From Channallabes apus (taxonomy: Eukaryota > Chordata > Actinopteri > Siluriformes > Clariidae), in the NCBI GenBank assembly GCA_030522415.1, contig CM060121.1, positions 680,001-744,000 of the forward strand: a DNA stretch of 64,000 nucleotides, in the 5' to 3' direction. Within the stretch, counting starts at the first letter, position 1, and the number at the start of each line of letters is the position of its first letter. The notes beneath the pieces were generated by a model. The model saw only the letters and a program-made list of their open reading frames with translations. It did no database searches and had not been told where the DNA came from. The position numbers were made by a program, and so were the translations under genes. Shown piece by piece: positions 44,381 through 55,589 of the stretch.

Positions 44381-45422
44381 GATGAGTGTGTGTGTGATGA
44401 GTGTGTGTGTGTGATGAGTGTGTATGTGTGTGTGAATGTGTGTGATGAGTGTATGTGTGTGTGTGAGATGAGTGTGTGTGTGATGAGTGTGTGTGTGTGT
44501 GTGAGATGAGTGTGTGTGTGTGTGTGTGTGAGATGAGTGTGTGTGTGATGAGTGTGTGTGTGTGATGAGTGTGTATGTGTGTGTGAATGTGTGTGATGAG
44601 TGTGTGTGTGTGATGAGTGTGTGTGTGTGATGAGTGTGTGTGTGTGTGTGTGTGCGTGTGATGAGTGTGTGTGTGTGTGTGTGTGCGTGTGATGAGTGTA
44701 TGTGTGTGTGATGAGTGTGTGTGTGTGTGTATGTGTGTGTGATGAGTGTGTGTGTGATGAGTGTGTGTGTGTGTGTGTGTGTGATGAGTGTGTGTGAGAT
44801 GAGTGTGTGTGAGATGAGTGTGTGTGTGTGATGAGTGTGTGTGTGTGATGAGTGTGTGTGTGATGAGTGTGTGTGTGTGATGAGTGTGTGTGTGATGAGT
44901 GTGTGTGTGTGATGAGTGTGTGTGTGTGTGTGATGAGTGTGTGTGATGAGTGTGTGTGTGATGAGTGTGTGTGTGATGAGTGTGTGTGTGTGATGAGTGT
45001 GTGTGTGTGTGTGATGAGTGTGTGTGTGTGATGAGTGTGTGTGTGTGATGAGTGTGTGTGTGTGTGTGATGAGTGTGTGTGTGTGTGTGTGATGAGTGTG
45101 TGAGACGAATCCTTTCACAGAATTTGGAGAAAAAGTCAGATTGGATGCTTTAAAGCTGGTGATTATTGATGATGTAACGCCACAACAATGAGTTTCTGCT
45201 GCGTGACTCTGAAGCTCCTGCGCTCGGTACAGAATGGTTTATACCTGAGACCGATCAGCTGATCACCGGCCACGCCCAGTCACACAGAACATTACACTGA
45301 ACCCATCGAGCGCTTCGTCTCTGTTATAAATGTAATAATAGTTTATAAAAGTTCTGATTTTTGGATTTTGAGTGAGAAATGTCAATCAGCATACAAAAGA
45401 ATCGCGCCTCATAACTGAATAA

Positions 45423-45472
<50 letters not shown>

Positions 45473-48400
45473 ATCTGCGATCGTCTCGTTATGTCGTAGG
45501 TGTTAACGCGGCCCGGCGCCGACCTGCGGATCCCTGGGCTGCGGTTCGTACTGTAGATGAGATGGTGTACGGAGCGCAGGTCACATGGGTCACCTGAGCC
45601 GCGAGTCTACAGTCAGGAACCCGTCAGGAACCCGTCCAGCGCTCGCTGCCTCCACTCACCTTCACAATCTCACTCAGCAGGTCAAACCGACTCTGAAATG
45701 AGGGTAATTATCCGAGCTGCTTCTGCCCCGAGGCTTTAACTGGCGCGTTCAGCCCTGACGGCTTGGCTCTTCACATCCAACACCAATAATAATGAGTGTT
45801 TAATGAATATTAATCAATGTATGATGCTCCAATAGCTGCTCTGAAATAAATCACGTGAATTAATGAAGATTGACGTCAATTGTGTCGAATTATTTAGAAG
45901 AAAAATTTACACCGAGGAAAAAAACTCATCTTATCATTAATGTTATTGATTTCTTATTCTGTCTCTAATATTCAGCTTTTAAATATTTCATTTTTTTAAT
46001 ATATATATATATAAAAGATTTTTCAGTGAAGCTTGAGTTTAACCAATCTGAAGCATCTTGCCAGACAAGCTCCGCCTCCAAGAGTTCTGCATCTTTCTCT
46101 GAACAGGAACTTAACATTATTATTCCTGGAACTACAGACCTGGAACACAACTTGGCCCTGGTTCCTCTGCTGCTCTATCGAGTTGAAGAACGGCCCTAAT
46201 GGTCCTAAAGGTCCTAATGGTCTCATTAAATGCCCTGACTTTCTAAAAGGTTCCTGAGTTCCTGCTTATGAAAAGAACATGGAGAACATGAAAGTGGAAA
46301 AATCCCTAAAAAGTTGTTAAAAAAAAGTGCTGAGAGCCTGCGAAAAAGTTCATACGTTCCTAAAAATGCTCCTGGAGAGTTCCTGGGGACATAAAGTCAC
46401 TGAAAGGTTCCTGAAACATATCTGGAAGGATTAATAAAATGATTGTGTTGCTTAAAAGGTTCCTGTATCTGTTCGTGTTGTTCTGAGGGACGCTGGAGGT
46501 GTTTGCTGGACGGACAGTGAGATGGAGAGGAGGATCAGGAGAATCAGGAGGATCTCTGGGTGATGACGGCTGTAACTCACTGGACTTTGTCATGAAACTT
46601 CTCTTCTCTGTCTCTTTCCAGCTGGTGCATGTGTTTGTTCTTTGCTCTGATCATGTGACTGACGTGATGTGATTCGAACAGGACGTAGATGTTTGAGTGT
46701 GTGTGTGTGAGGTGTGACTTTCTGAATCATAACGTCATGACGTGTTCATACACACAGAGCATAATTACGACCTTTTATATTTTTTATGATCAACAAACAA
46801 TGAATCATTAGAGAAACTGGTACAAGTCGAGCAGAGAGAGAGAGACAAAGAGAGGGAGAGACGGAGACACAGAGAGACAGAGAGAGACAGAGAGAGACAG
46901 AGACACAGAGAGAGAGACAAAGAGAGGGAGAGAAACACACAGAGACACAGAGAGAGAGAGACAGACACAGAGAGAGACGGAGACACAGAGAGAGAGACAG
47001 AGAGAGAGAGAGCGGGTTAGGGTTAGAGCGGTTCTGTCAGAACTGGGCCCTGACCGTCAATCTGGAAAAAACCTAAATTATCATCTTCCAAAAAAAGGCC
47101 AGATCTCAGATAAACAGACACGTGTTCACTCTGGGAAACTCCGCCCTAGAACACACGTTACATTACGACTACCTGGGACTGAAACTCAGCGCCTCCGGAG
47201 GCTTCGATCTGGGAGTGAATGCAGTGAAAGAAAAGGCACGAAGAGCTCTATATGCAATTAAGAAGAGATTCTACAGAATACACATCCCAATTAGAATCTG
47301 GTGTAAAATGTGTTGATCGCATCATCGCACCTATTGCGCTGTACGGATGTGAGGTCTGGGGTCGACTCAGTAAACACGACTACACTCGCTGGGACAAACA
47401 TCCCACAGAGTCCCTGCATGCAGAATTCTGTAGAAATCTCCTCAAAGTTCAGAGAAAAACACCAATTAACGCATGTAGGGCAGAATTAGGCCGATTCCCG
47501 CTGATTATAGCCGTCCAGAAAAGAGCAGTAAAATTCTATAAACACCTTAAAGTGAGTAATGAAAACACTCTGCAGTACGAAGCACTGAGAACCCGAGAGC
47601 TCGGGCCTAAACCCAGTCCCCTCTGTCAGCTGATCCTGAGACTCACTAACACACTAACCCCTAACACACTGCAGTCTCAGAGCAGCACTGCTCACCACAG
47701 TCTCATCAGGATCACACACACACACTGATCAGATGAGGAGAGAGTATCTGCAGCACTGGGACAGTCCGACCCAAACCCAGTCCAGACTACACTGCTATCG
47801 GGCCCTAAAGAGAGAGAGGAGGAACCGGCAGAGTGTCTCTTCACCGTCAGAGATATAAAGCAGAGACGGATCCTGACCAGGTACAGGCTGAGGGACACCG
47901 TCTGGCTGTAGAGACGGAGGAGACACAGGAGAACCTGGAGCCCAGAGAGCAGAGACTGTGTGCTCAGTGTACGAGCGGTGAGGTCGAGACGGAGATGCAC
48001 TTCCTTCTTTACTGACAAAAATATCAACATATAAGGAGCAACTTCACTGAGATCATCACTCACAAAATCCCAAATTACTCCAAATTAACAGAAGGTGAAC
48101 AAATGAGAATCGTTATAGGAGAAGGCGGCACTGCTACACTCGCTGGAGAGTGTGTGTCCGAGTGTGAGAACCTGAGACACAGTGAGACACAGCGGAACCT
48201 CAATGTTCATAACTAACTAACAAAAGAAAAATAGTCATAATAATAAAAATTGTGTATCACAACTGTTTAGATAGTTGTTGTTATTGTTGTTAATATTTAT
48301 GTTTTATGTACATGTATGTGTATATATAATTTTTTTCATTGTATATATGTACAAGTTATTTAATTTCTTTATTATTGTTATTTTATTATTTATGTGTATA

Positions 48401-48642
48401 TGTATATTTATTTATTATTATTATTTTTTTAACTTATTTATTTATTTATTTTTTGGGGGGGGGGGGGTCAGTGGTTGTTTTGTTTATGTCTACCTAATAT
48501 GATATTCTTTCATATCTAATATGTAATTAATGTTTTCTAATGACTTTGGCAACAATGTAATACTTTTGTTAACATTCATGCCAATAAAACTCTTCTGAAC
48601 TGAGAGACACAGAGACACAGAGAGAGAGAGAGACACACAGAG

Positions 48643-48683
<41 letters not shown>

Positions 48684-48820
48684 GAGACACACAGAGACAC
48701 ACAGAGACACAGAGAGAGAGAGAGAGAGACAGAGAGAGACAGAGAGAGAGACAGAGAGAGAGAGAGAGACAGAGAGACAGAGAGAGAGAGACAGAGAGAG
48801 AGAGAGAGACACACACACAC

Positions 48821-48852
<32 letters not shown>

Positions 48853-49200
48853 CAGGAAGAGCAGGAAGAGCAGAGAGGAGAAACAAACTGACATCCAGCT
48901 GCCTGTGAAAGTCATTATGATCTGCGTCATTACGTTATTAGGAATAATTATAACTTCAGAAGTTTTGATTGGTGATCTTACACAGTCTAGATCCAGTCCA
49001 ACACGTTTCACCAGAAATTACACAAAGTAACAACAACAACAACAATAATAATAATAAGAGTTTATCATAAGTGTTTAATTACAGGAGTGTTCCTTGAAAA
49101 TGTTAAACCAGAATAAAACACTTAACAAGCATCAGGATCTTTTAAAGGACACTTATTATACAAATTCACTTTGTGACACTTTGTGTGTTTAGATGACACT

Positions 49201-49261
<61 letters not shown>

Positions 49262-50813
49262 AACATGAGTCAGGAAAGAAAAATATATATAATAATGAAT
49301 AAATAAATACATTCTCAGCTTTTTTGCTTTTGTTTCTCCCCTAATGTGACCTCATAGAAGTTAAGCCCCTCCCTCAGCTCACTGGTCAGCTCTGCTTCTC
49401 TCTGGAGGCGTGGCTTATTTACATAGACAAGATAATAATGGAAGATAAACTTATCAGTGTGACCTCATGTGGAAATAAACACATTATTATTATTATTATT
49501 ATTATTATTATGATGTCCAGAATAAATCAGCATTCCGGTGGGAACACGCCCCAGACTCGGCTCGGAGCTTCACTACACGCTGGTGTAATTTTGTTTTGTG
49601 GAGGAACGAGATTTTACAGAAAGCCTCAAAAAAGGTCACAAAAGATTCTAATCTACTGAACAGATGATGAAGACGATAAAGTGAGGAATCAAAACCATCT
49701 TAAAGCGTCCCGTGTTCACTCAGCAGCTCCAGCACATCTCACCAATCACTACGGCATTTAATAATGATATTATTAGTAATAATAATAATCCTGTAACTCT
49801 GAGTCACGTCAGTTTCACATTAGATAGAAACAGTAAAGCCTGTAGGAAACTGATGACGCTCGGGGAAACCAGTTCCAGCAGTTCCACTGCTCTCGGAGCT
49901 GCTGTTCCCTAAAACTAATCAACCCTGAGAGTTTTACTACCATCGGTTTGTGTTTTAATGAAGTTAGCAGATGTGATGAGTCGGGTTTGGACTAAACACT
50001 GTGTGATGGACGAGAGACGATGACGTGTGTTTTAAACACTGTGTTCTGTTTCTTCTTCATGCTTCACGAGACAGCGAGCTGACTGCCGTGTGTGTGTGTG
50101 TGTGTGATATAGACTCGAGCTGATGATGAGGTGTGTGTGTGTGAAGGTCAGGTGGGAATGAGAGACGGAGGTCATGTGACAGGTGATTAATCCTCTGTCC
50201 CTCACGTCCCGGGACTGTTCTCCTGTTTCTCCTGCGTCCCGCGTTAGCACCTGCGCACTAATTCATTTCAGGAAGGTGTTTAAGGGGAAACTGTGTAAAC
50301 TGTGATACACACTGCAGGGTCGTGTGACTGCCGGAGATGAACTTTGACCCACGTTACTGAAACTGTGCCAAGAATATAAAGTGATATAAAGTCGTATAAA
50401 CACACGTGAACACACAGCTGGAAGGGACGTCTGATAAACACTCGACTATATCACATTATATTACACTAAATTATATTAAAACTCATCCCCTGATGGAGGA
50501 TCCTGAAATTAGTTTGAGGAAAAATACAGTTTGCATTTCACACGTGACCTCATTAACATAATCAGCTTTAATTACACATTAATTCGTTAAAACACATGAA
50601 CAAGAACAACAACATATTTATTTTCCCAACATACAGAGAACAATCTTCAAAAAAAAAAAGGAAAAAATGCTATTTTACTAACTACAGTAGTGTGCAAATG
50701 TTTTGGCACCCAGGAGCATATTTTTCGTTTGAAAGTTAATTATAGTTTATTATAGTTTTATAAACAGGGGGTGTGTTGTGTTGTTCTCTACACTCCAGCC
50801 TGAAAGAGGAGCG

Positions 50814-50853
<40 letters not shown>

Positions 50854-51327
50854 CTTGTGCGCCTCTTGGATCAGTCTCCTCACCACCTCTTTGATGTGCG
50901 GTCCGCTCTCTTTAGGCGGGTGTGTGTACACGGACACGCGCGTGACTCCCCGGTAGAAGCCGCCGGTGGTCCAGCCGAGCTCGAGCGCGGGAGGCTGCGT
51001 GTCCGACACCGTGGGCCAGTATGTGGAGTGGACACCGGAGTCGGAGCCGCGGGGGGAGCGGGGGGGGGCCGGGTCAGGGTCCGGGTCCGGGTCGGGGTTC
51101 GGGTCGTACTCCCGGAACGTCTCGCGGATCCACTTGACCTCGCGCGCAGAGAGGAAGTCTTTGATGTTGTCCGCGCGCAGCCGCAGTTTGAACGCGCCGT
51201 CTCCGTCCCGCAGCAGAAGCTCGAGCGCCGCGCGCTGCTCCTCACTGTAGTAGAACTCCGGCCGGGACTCCGGCACGCGCACGTTCACGTGCTCATCATC
51301 CAGACACACCAGCTGGGACTCCGCCAT
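32605..51327 (-). CDS. fam83f: Fam83f, DUF1669 CK1-anchoring protein (4 exons)
   Basis: Exons (minus): 50,854-51,327 (ATG), 35,909-36,076, 33,970-34,091, 32,605-33,880 (stop). Phases join to 679 residues, longer than the roughly 500 of mammals. The N-terminus [15 protein letters not shown] and the stretch [28 protein letters not shown] are diagnostic for FAM83F. The DUF1669 (PLD-like, pseudoenzyme) fold continues with [34 protein letters not shown] and [19 protein letters not shown]. The family role is to bind and localise casein kinase 1 isoforms. An acidic Pro-Asp repeat is present in exon 1. A degenerate 13-residue Lys/Pro/Ser repeat covers about residues 465-565. The C-terminus has a hydrophobic run ([13 protein letters not shown]) and basic tail instead of the mammalian CAAX box. 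A GTACGA donor-like word near 32,738 leaves open an alternative last exon. Confidence 0.93.
33970..36076 (-). other. fam83f intron 2 region with SINE and microsatellites
   Basis: The intron between exons 2 and 3 (34,092-35,908) holds a pogo/Tigger-like terminal fragment (about 34,290-34,540, with AAGTCAGGGACCACCTGTA), TG tracts (34,977-35,009 and 35,130-35,152), CA tracts and a SINE (35,401-35,590). Confidence 0.6.
35401..35590 (-). mobile_element. tRNA-derived SINE, second family, inserted in a CA repeat
   Basis: Reversed, it has a tRNA-like head (GTGTAGCTCAGTGGTTAAGG, B-box AGGTTCAAATCC) and the fish SINE tail (AAGTCGCTCTGGATAAGAGC ... CTGCCAAATGC). (CA)n lies directly on both sides (35,382-35,400 and 35,590-35,612), so it appears to have landed within a microsatellite. 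Confidence 0.8.
36230..37050. other. fam83f intron 1, proximal part
   Basis: Unique-looking AT-rich intron DNA. ORFs are short and lack family features. No element is recognised. Confidence 0.4.
37055..37488. repeat. 31-bp CpG-containing minisatellite
   Basis: About 14 tandem copies of a 31-base unit beginning TACGGATAAACCCGCCTCGT and ending CACGCCCAC. Units are almost identical. The main variation is TACGG/TATGG, and some copies have CCTGCC for CCCGCC, which are the changes expected from CpG decay. Confidence 0.9.
38330..45105. repeat. 6.8-kb TG-rich satellite (GTGTGATGAGTG units) in fam83f intron 1
   Basis: (TG)n runs are punctuated by GATGAG, GAGATGAG, GTGAAACTGATG and GATCAGTG. Larger blocks recur: GATCAGTGTGTGATGAG at about 39,261, 41,537 and 43,378, each following GTTGTGAAACTGATG. 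TATGTGTGGTGTGTGTGATG recurs in four places (39.0, 39.4, 41.7 and 43.5 kb). In the fam83f transcript the array is CA-rich. The long His/Thr frame on the minus strand is an artefact of the unit. Confidence 0.93.
45110..46830. other. fam83f intron 1, middle part
   Basis: A TG repeat lies at 45,424-45,465. A GC-rich patch at 45,500-45,740 has two exon-like stretches on the minus strand (see findings). A GGTTCC/GGAACC-word-rich region lies at about 46,080-46,460. No gene is recognised. Confidence 0.4.
46835..47012. repeat. GAGACAGA microsatellite, left part
   Basis: Purine-rich (GAGAGACAGA)n-type tract that stops where the LINE starts and resumes at 48,601. Confidence 0.85.
47013..48600 (+). mobile_element. 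5'-truncated I/Nimb-like LINE (RT C-terminus and 3' UTR)
   Basis: Two overlapping frames encode the end of a LINE reverse transcriptase: [39 protein letters not shown], then after a stop/frameshift near 47,312 [40 protein letters not shown] and [20 protein letters not shown]. The 3' UTR ends GCCAATAAAACTCTTCTGAA. Clade assignment is tentative. The GA microsatellite is on both sides. Confidence 0.75.
48601..48855. repeat. GAGACAGA microsatellite, right part
   Basis: Continuation of the tract at 46,835-47,012 beyond the LINE 3' end. It includes a short (CA)n near 48,810. Confidence 0.85.
48856..50813. other. fam83f intron 1, distal part
   Basis: A TG repeat (49,205-49,258) and an ATT repeat (49,485-49,510) are present. 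At 50,685-50,715 is a mariner-type terminal word (AGTGTGCAAATGTTTTGGCA), which has an opposite-facing relative at about 58,575-58,605. No gene is seen. Confidence 0.4.
51060..51110 (+). promoter_or_regulatory. G-rich tract in fam83f exon 1 (possible G-quadruplex on the non-template strand of +)
   Basis: GGGG and GGGGGGGGG runs followed by repeated GGGTCC/GGGTTC words lie within the first coding exon. On the fam83f sense strand this encodes an alternating Pro-Asp run. It is surrounded by a CpG-rich, GC-rich island (about 50,860-51,340) that probably covers the fam83f promoter. Confidence 0.45.
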
Positions 51328-51399
51328 CACACCGGGGGGGGGGGGGGTCTGTCTGTCTGTCTCACCCTGTCTCACTCTCCTGCCCTGTCCTCCTGTCTC

Positions 51400-51605
51400 T
51401 CTGTGTCTCACCGCGTCCGGGGAAACTCGGACTGACTTCCTGTAACACTAGAGCGCGAGCGTTTGTCTTTCTGTGGGTGGAGCTACAGCACCTGGTGTCC
51501 GTTATATAACTCCCTTCTGACGTCACTGGAGTCCCGAAAAGACTCCAGGATGTTCCGAGGAGGGAAAAAAGTTTAAATCGGTTTAGTTTATAGTTCAAGT
51601 GACAT

Positions 51606-51648
<43 letters not shown>

Positions 51649-51788
51649 AGCTGATTCCTCCTGTGAGAACAAAATGATTAAAACAAACTAATTTGACTCT
51701 TTTCTTATTGCTTTATTTCACAGAAAAAAAAATCATAACTGACCCAAAGAAAATAATATTTGACTGTCAATATTTTAGTCTATATTAA

Positions 51789-51830
<42 letters not shown>

Positions 51831-52537
51831 CTATTTAATAGATTACAGTAAAGACCATGTCAAGGTTTATTTTGTAAAAATCCAAAAACAAGAATAATGT
51901 TTAAGGCGTAATTAAGACTATAAAAAAAAAAATCAGATGAATGAAAAATAAGAACATTCTGCTTTACAAACTTCAGGGAGTTTAGTTTCTGGTTTAAAGG
52001 ATCCGGTCATGGCTCTGATGTCAGTTATTATGAAGTGAATATTAAATATAAAAGTGATACACTGAGAGTTCTGAAGGTGTTCTGATGTACAGTGTTCCTC
52101 AGTCCTGCTCCCGGACTCGCTCCACGCGCGACACACTCTGCTGTTCCTGCTATAACACACACTCGGGCTAACACACTCGGGCTAACACACTCGGGTTACC
52201 CCAGCTCAGACTCGTTAGTTAGCCGGTTCATTAAGACGAGAGAACTGTCCCGGAGCAGGACTGAGGAACGGTGCCGTACAGCGCGACAGTCTCGGTCTGT
52301 GTGTCGGGTCTCGACTGAGACAGAATCGTACCTCTGTGTTCAGAGCACAACATCAAAGAACTCGCATTAAATCATAATGGTATAATTAATCCAATTATCC
52401 TCATTAATCTTGTTCTCCTAATCAATGCTAAAAGGAAACAATGTGATGTAAAGTGTAAATACAGAGCAGAAGAACCGGTTCTCCTGGGGTGGGGTCGGGT
52501 GGATCTGGGGCGGGGAGGGGGCGGAGTATGTTTACAT
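51400..52537. other. fam83f promoter side and grap2 3' flank
   Basis: The region upstream of the fam83f ATG carries a TC/CA microsatellite (51,607-51,648) and a (TAA)n tract (51,790-51,829). The grap2 3' UTR must lie between 52,537 and about 51,700. No clear poly(A) signal was assigned. Confidence 0.4.
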
Positions 52538-52766
52538 CTAAGACGTGTAGTTAGCAGGGAAAAGTCCGACGTTCCCACGCAGGCGTCCTTTCCACCACGA
52601 CGCATCGGAGCGATCCAGAACCTCGATGATGTCACCGGCGCTGAAGCCCAGCTCATCGTCTTCCTCCGCTACGAAGTCATACAGAGCCTTCACCTGTAGG
52701 GACGGCCTCTGTCTCACACACACACACACACACACACACAATGATATTAAGGACAAATATTATAAA

Positions 52767-52808
<42 letters not shown>

Positions 52809-52971
52809 CGGTGCAGGTATGATGTCCGAGGGTCGTCTGGGTGTCGGGACAGAACTAACCGGACTGTTCCTCCCTGCAGGACCCATGTTGTGAGATCGGT
52901 CCTCCAAACTCCCTCGTTTATTCTGATGAACAACACAATTTTACATTGTTAAACTTTACATTATTCCACTG

Positions 52972-53019
<48 letters not shown>

Positions 53020-53671
53020 CTGCTGAGGGTGTGGGTGCTCTGCTGGTCTGCGGTGTGCTGTAGATGGTTGGGGTCGGCCGTCAGGAACGCTGGGTCTCTG
53101 TACATCAGATAATAATAATAAGAAGAAGAATTGCATCAGACTGTAGAGCTTCAGGGGTGGAGTTAATGACATCACTACTCAAGGTAATTAATATTCATGA
53201 ACATCTGAGAGGACTCGAGCCAGCCTTATGTTGATTAAATTCTGTGTGTGTGTTTACAGGATGGGGTGGGTCGCCTCTCCCCGGTTCCTCTCGGCTCCCG
53301 TCCCTCAGGAAGATCTCCTTCTGTTTGGAGATGGACGTGGTTTTGTAAAAGTCCACCAGCTTGTTGAGGGACGTGAATTTCTCAGTCCACAGGTAATAAT
53401 GTCCTTTATTGTCCTTCATCACCTTAAAATGCTGCACGTCAAACTCGTGTCTGAAAGCAGGAGGAGACATGAGCGAAACACAGTTAGCATGCATGGACAC
53501 ACACACACACACACACACACACTGTCTTCACACACTGCATTCTCCCTGATGATTCACACAGCCCTCTGCTGGTGCGCTGCGGTATTACATGCAGGTCAGT
53601 TTGGAGCTCTGGATGTTTGAAAGGTTTTAAAGTATCAAAAACTGTTAGCAGTATTAATGGAAACTGAAATG

Positions 53672-53708
<37 letters not shown>

Positions 53709-54817
53709 GTTGTTAACTTGTTTACCATCATGTCTCGTATAAAGTAATAATCTTATTGTTCTATCGAGCTCCTGATCCACATCTCAATTCCAGTGTGGCG
53801 TCACCACCATGAACTCAAACGGACAAGAAGAAGGAGAAGAATAAAAATAATAATAATAATAATAATTTCATGTTGGTAAGTTTAACTACACCTTTTGTAT
53901 AATGTGTATAATGATTCTGAGACTAAGATCGACTCGTTGATTCATTGAATTGAATCGATCACCAAAAGGTGTCGGTGCTGAGCTCCATCCTGTTTAACTC
54001 CAGATGGATCGCAGCACACACACGCAGCATCCTGAATCGCTTTACGTTCGCCTCATCACGATGATCAGGAGATGAGATGAGCAGTAAAACACAGTAACAC
54101 CATGTTTGTGACAAGGACCTGTGTGTGCCGAAGTCTTCTTCTTCTTCTTCATCTTCTTCTTCATTTAACAGCGCTTTGAATCCAGTAGGTTACTTTACCG
54201 CCAGCTGGTCTCCCTCATCTTCCTGCAATCTTAAAGCTGATGTTCCAGACCAGCCTTCCTTAAACACGTCTAGTTCTTCCCTCTGTGTCTTGAACTCTTC
54301 ATCTGCTTCATCCTGCACTTCAACACACTCTTTCTTCTCTAAACGTTTCCTCTCAGCAGCCAGCTGGAGTTCTGTAGGTTTCATAACCGTTACCTATAGA
54401 TCTCTCTCTCTCTCTCTCTCCACCTTCCTCTGATTAAAGGCTTCCTCTCCTGATCAGTGTCTCCCCGTAACATCTCCTCCTCCTCCTCCTCCTCCTCCTC
54501 CTCCCTCTAGCTCTGCTCTCTGATGCAGCTATAAAGCGCGATGGCGTGTCATTAAGCGCCATGAAGGATGTTTTACACTTTATCGACACTAGAGGGAACA
54601 TGTGAGACACCGGATGGAGTTTAACAGATGTTATCAGAGGTTGAATCACACAGATGTGACCACATCTGGGTCTGTTTGTGAGGAGATACGGAGGAGATAC
54701 AGTATGCGTGTGGGTGATGGCGCATGTCGCCTAGAGAGTTCAGGGGGAATTTGGGTGGCTAAAACCTCAAGGTGACACACTGGGGTGGGAAGGGTGTGTG
54801 TGTGTGTGGATGTGTGT

Positions 54818-54861
<44 letters not shown>

Positions 54862-55200
54862 GGGGGGGTGTTGGGGAGAGGGTGGAGTTATTTAACCTAA
54901 ATTCACGATCTGAAATCCTGGTATACTGGACTTAAAGTCAAGCCTGTTCAATACCGACAGCATCCTTGAGGCGCCCAAACTCGCCTCCATACCAGAGTGT
55001 GTGGTGTGTGTTTGATGCCATGGTTATTAAGTGAAACAGTGTGTGTGTGTGTGTGTGTTTAAGTGAGTTCTGGCTCGGACCTGACGGAGATGGAGAAATC
55101 TCCAGGAGAACTCTGACTGCCGCGGATCAGGAACGCTCCGACCTCCCGGGATATGAGGATCTCCTCCGCAGCGCTGCGGCTGGCGTTCTCCTGGAACCAG

Positions 55201-55231
<31 letters not shown>

Positions 55232-55414
55232 CCGCTTATACACCGCAGTCATGCAACACACACAAGAGCCGTGTGCTATAATAACGGTTCTTTACAAACG
55301 GGTCTTTAATTCAGTAGAACAGATCTGAAGAATTTACAAGAAAATAAATAAATCAGCAGAATTCTAATGATTCAGTGATTCAGAGTCGCTTTGTGCTGCA
55401 CAATGATAAGAAGA

Positions 55415-55450
<36 letters not shown>

Positions 55451-55555
55451 AGGATCTCACCTGGGGATTTGTCTGTCCACATAGTTCTTTGGGACGAATC
55501 CTTCGTGGCCGTTCATTTCTGCTTTATACCAGTCATCCTGACAGCCCTGGATCTG

Positions 55556-55589
<34 letters not shown>

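Noticed and set aside
39263..45118. 1,951-codon His/Thr-rich open frame on the minus strand
   Set aside because: It is the TG satellite read in a stop-free frame. It has no composition beyond the repeat, no start context and no splice or domain signal.
47000..47030. Interstitial telomere repeat (GGGTTAGGGTTAG)
   Set aside because: Only about two units at the LINE boundary, which is within chance and junction noise.
48490..49011. 173-codon Ser/Leu-rich frame on the minus strand
   Set aside because: Low-complexity translation of the GAGACAGA microsatellite.
54190..54384. 64-codon charged frame in grap2 intron 3
   Set aside because: No family resemblance, and it lies in an intron with TTC-rich simple sequence on the opposite strand.
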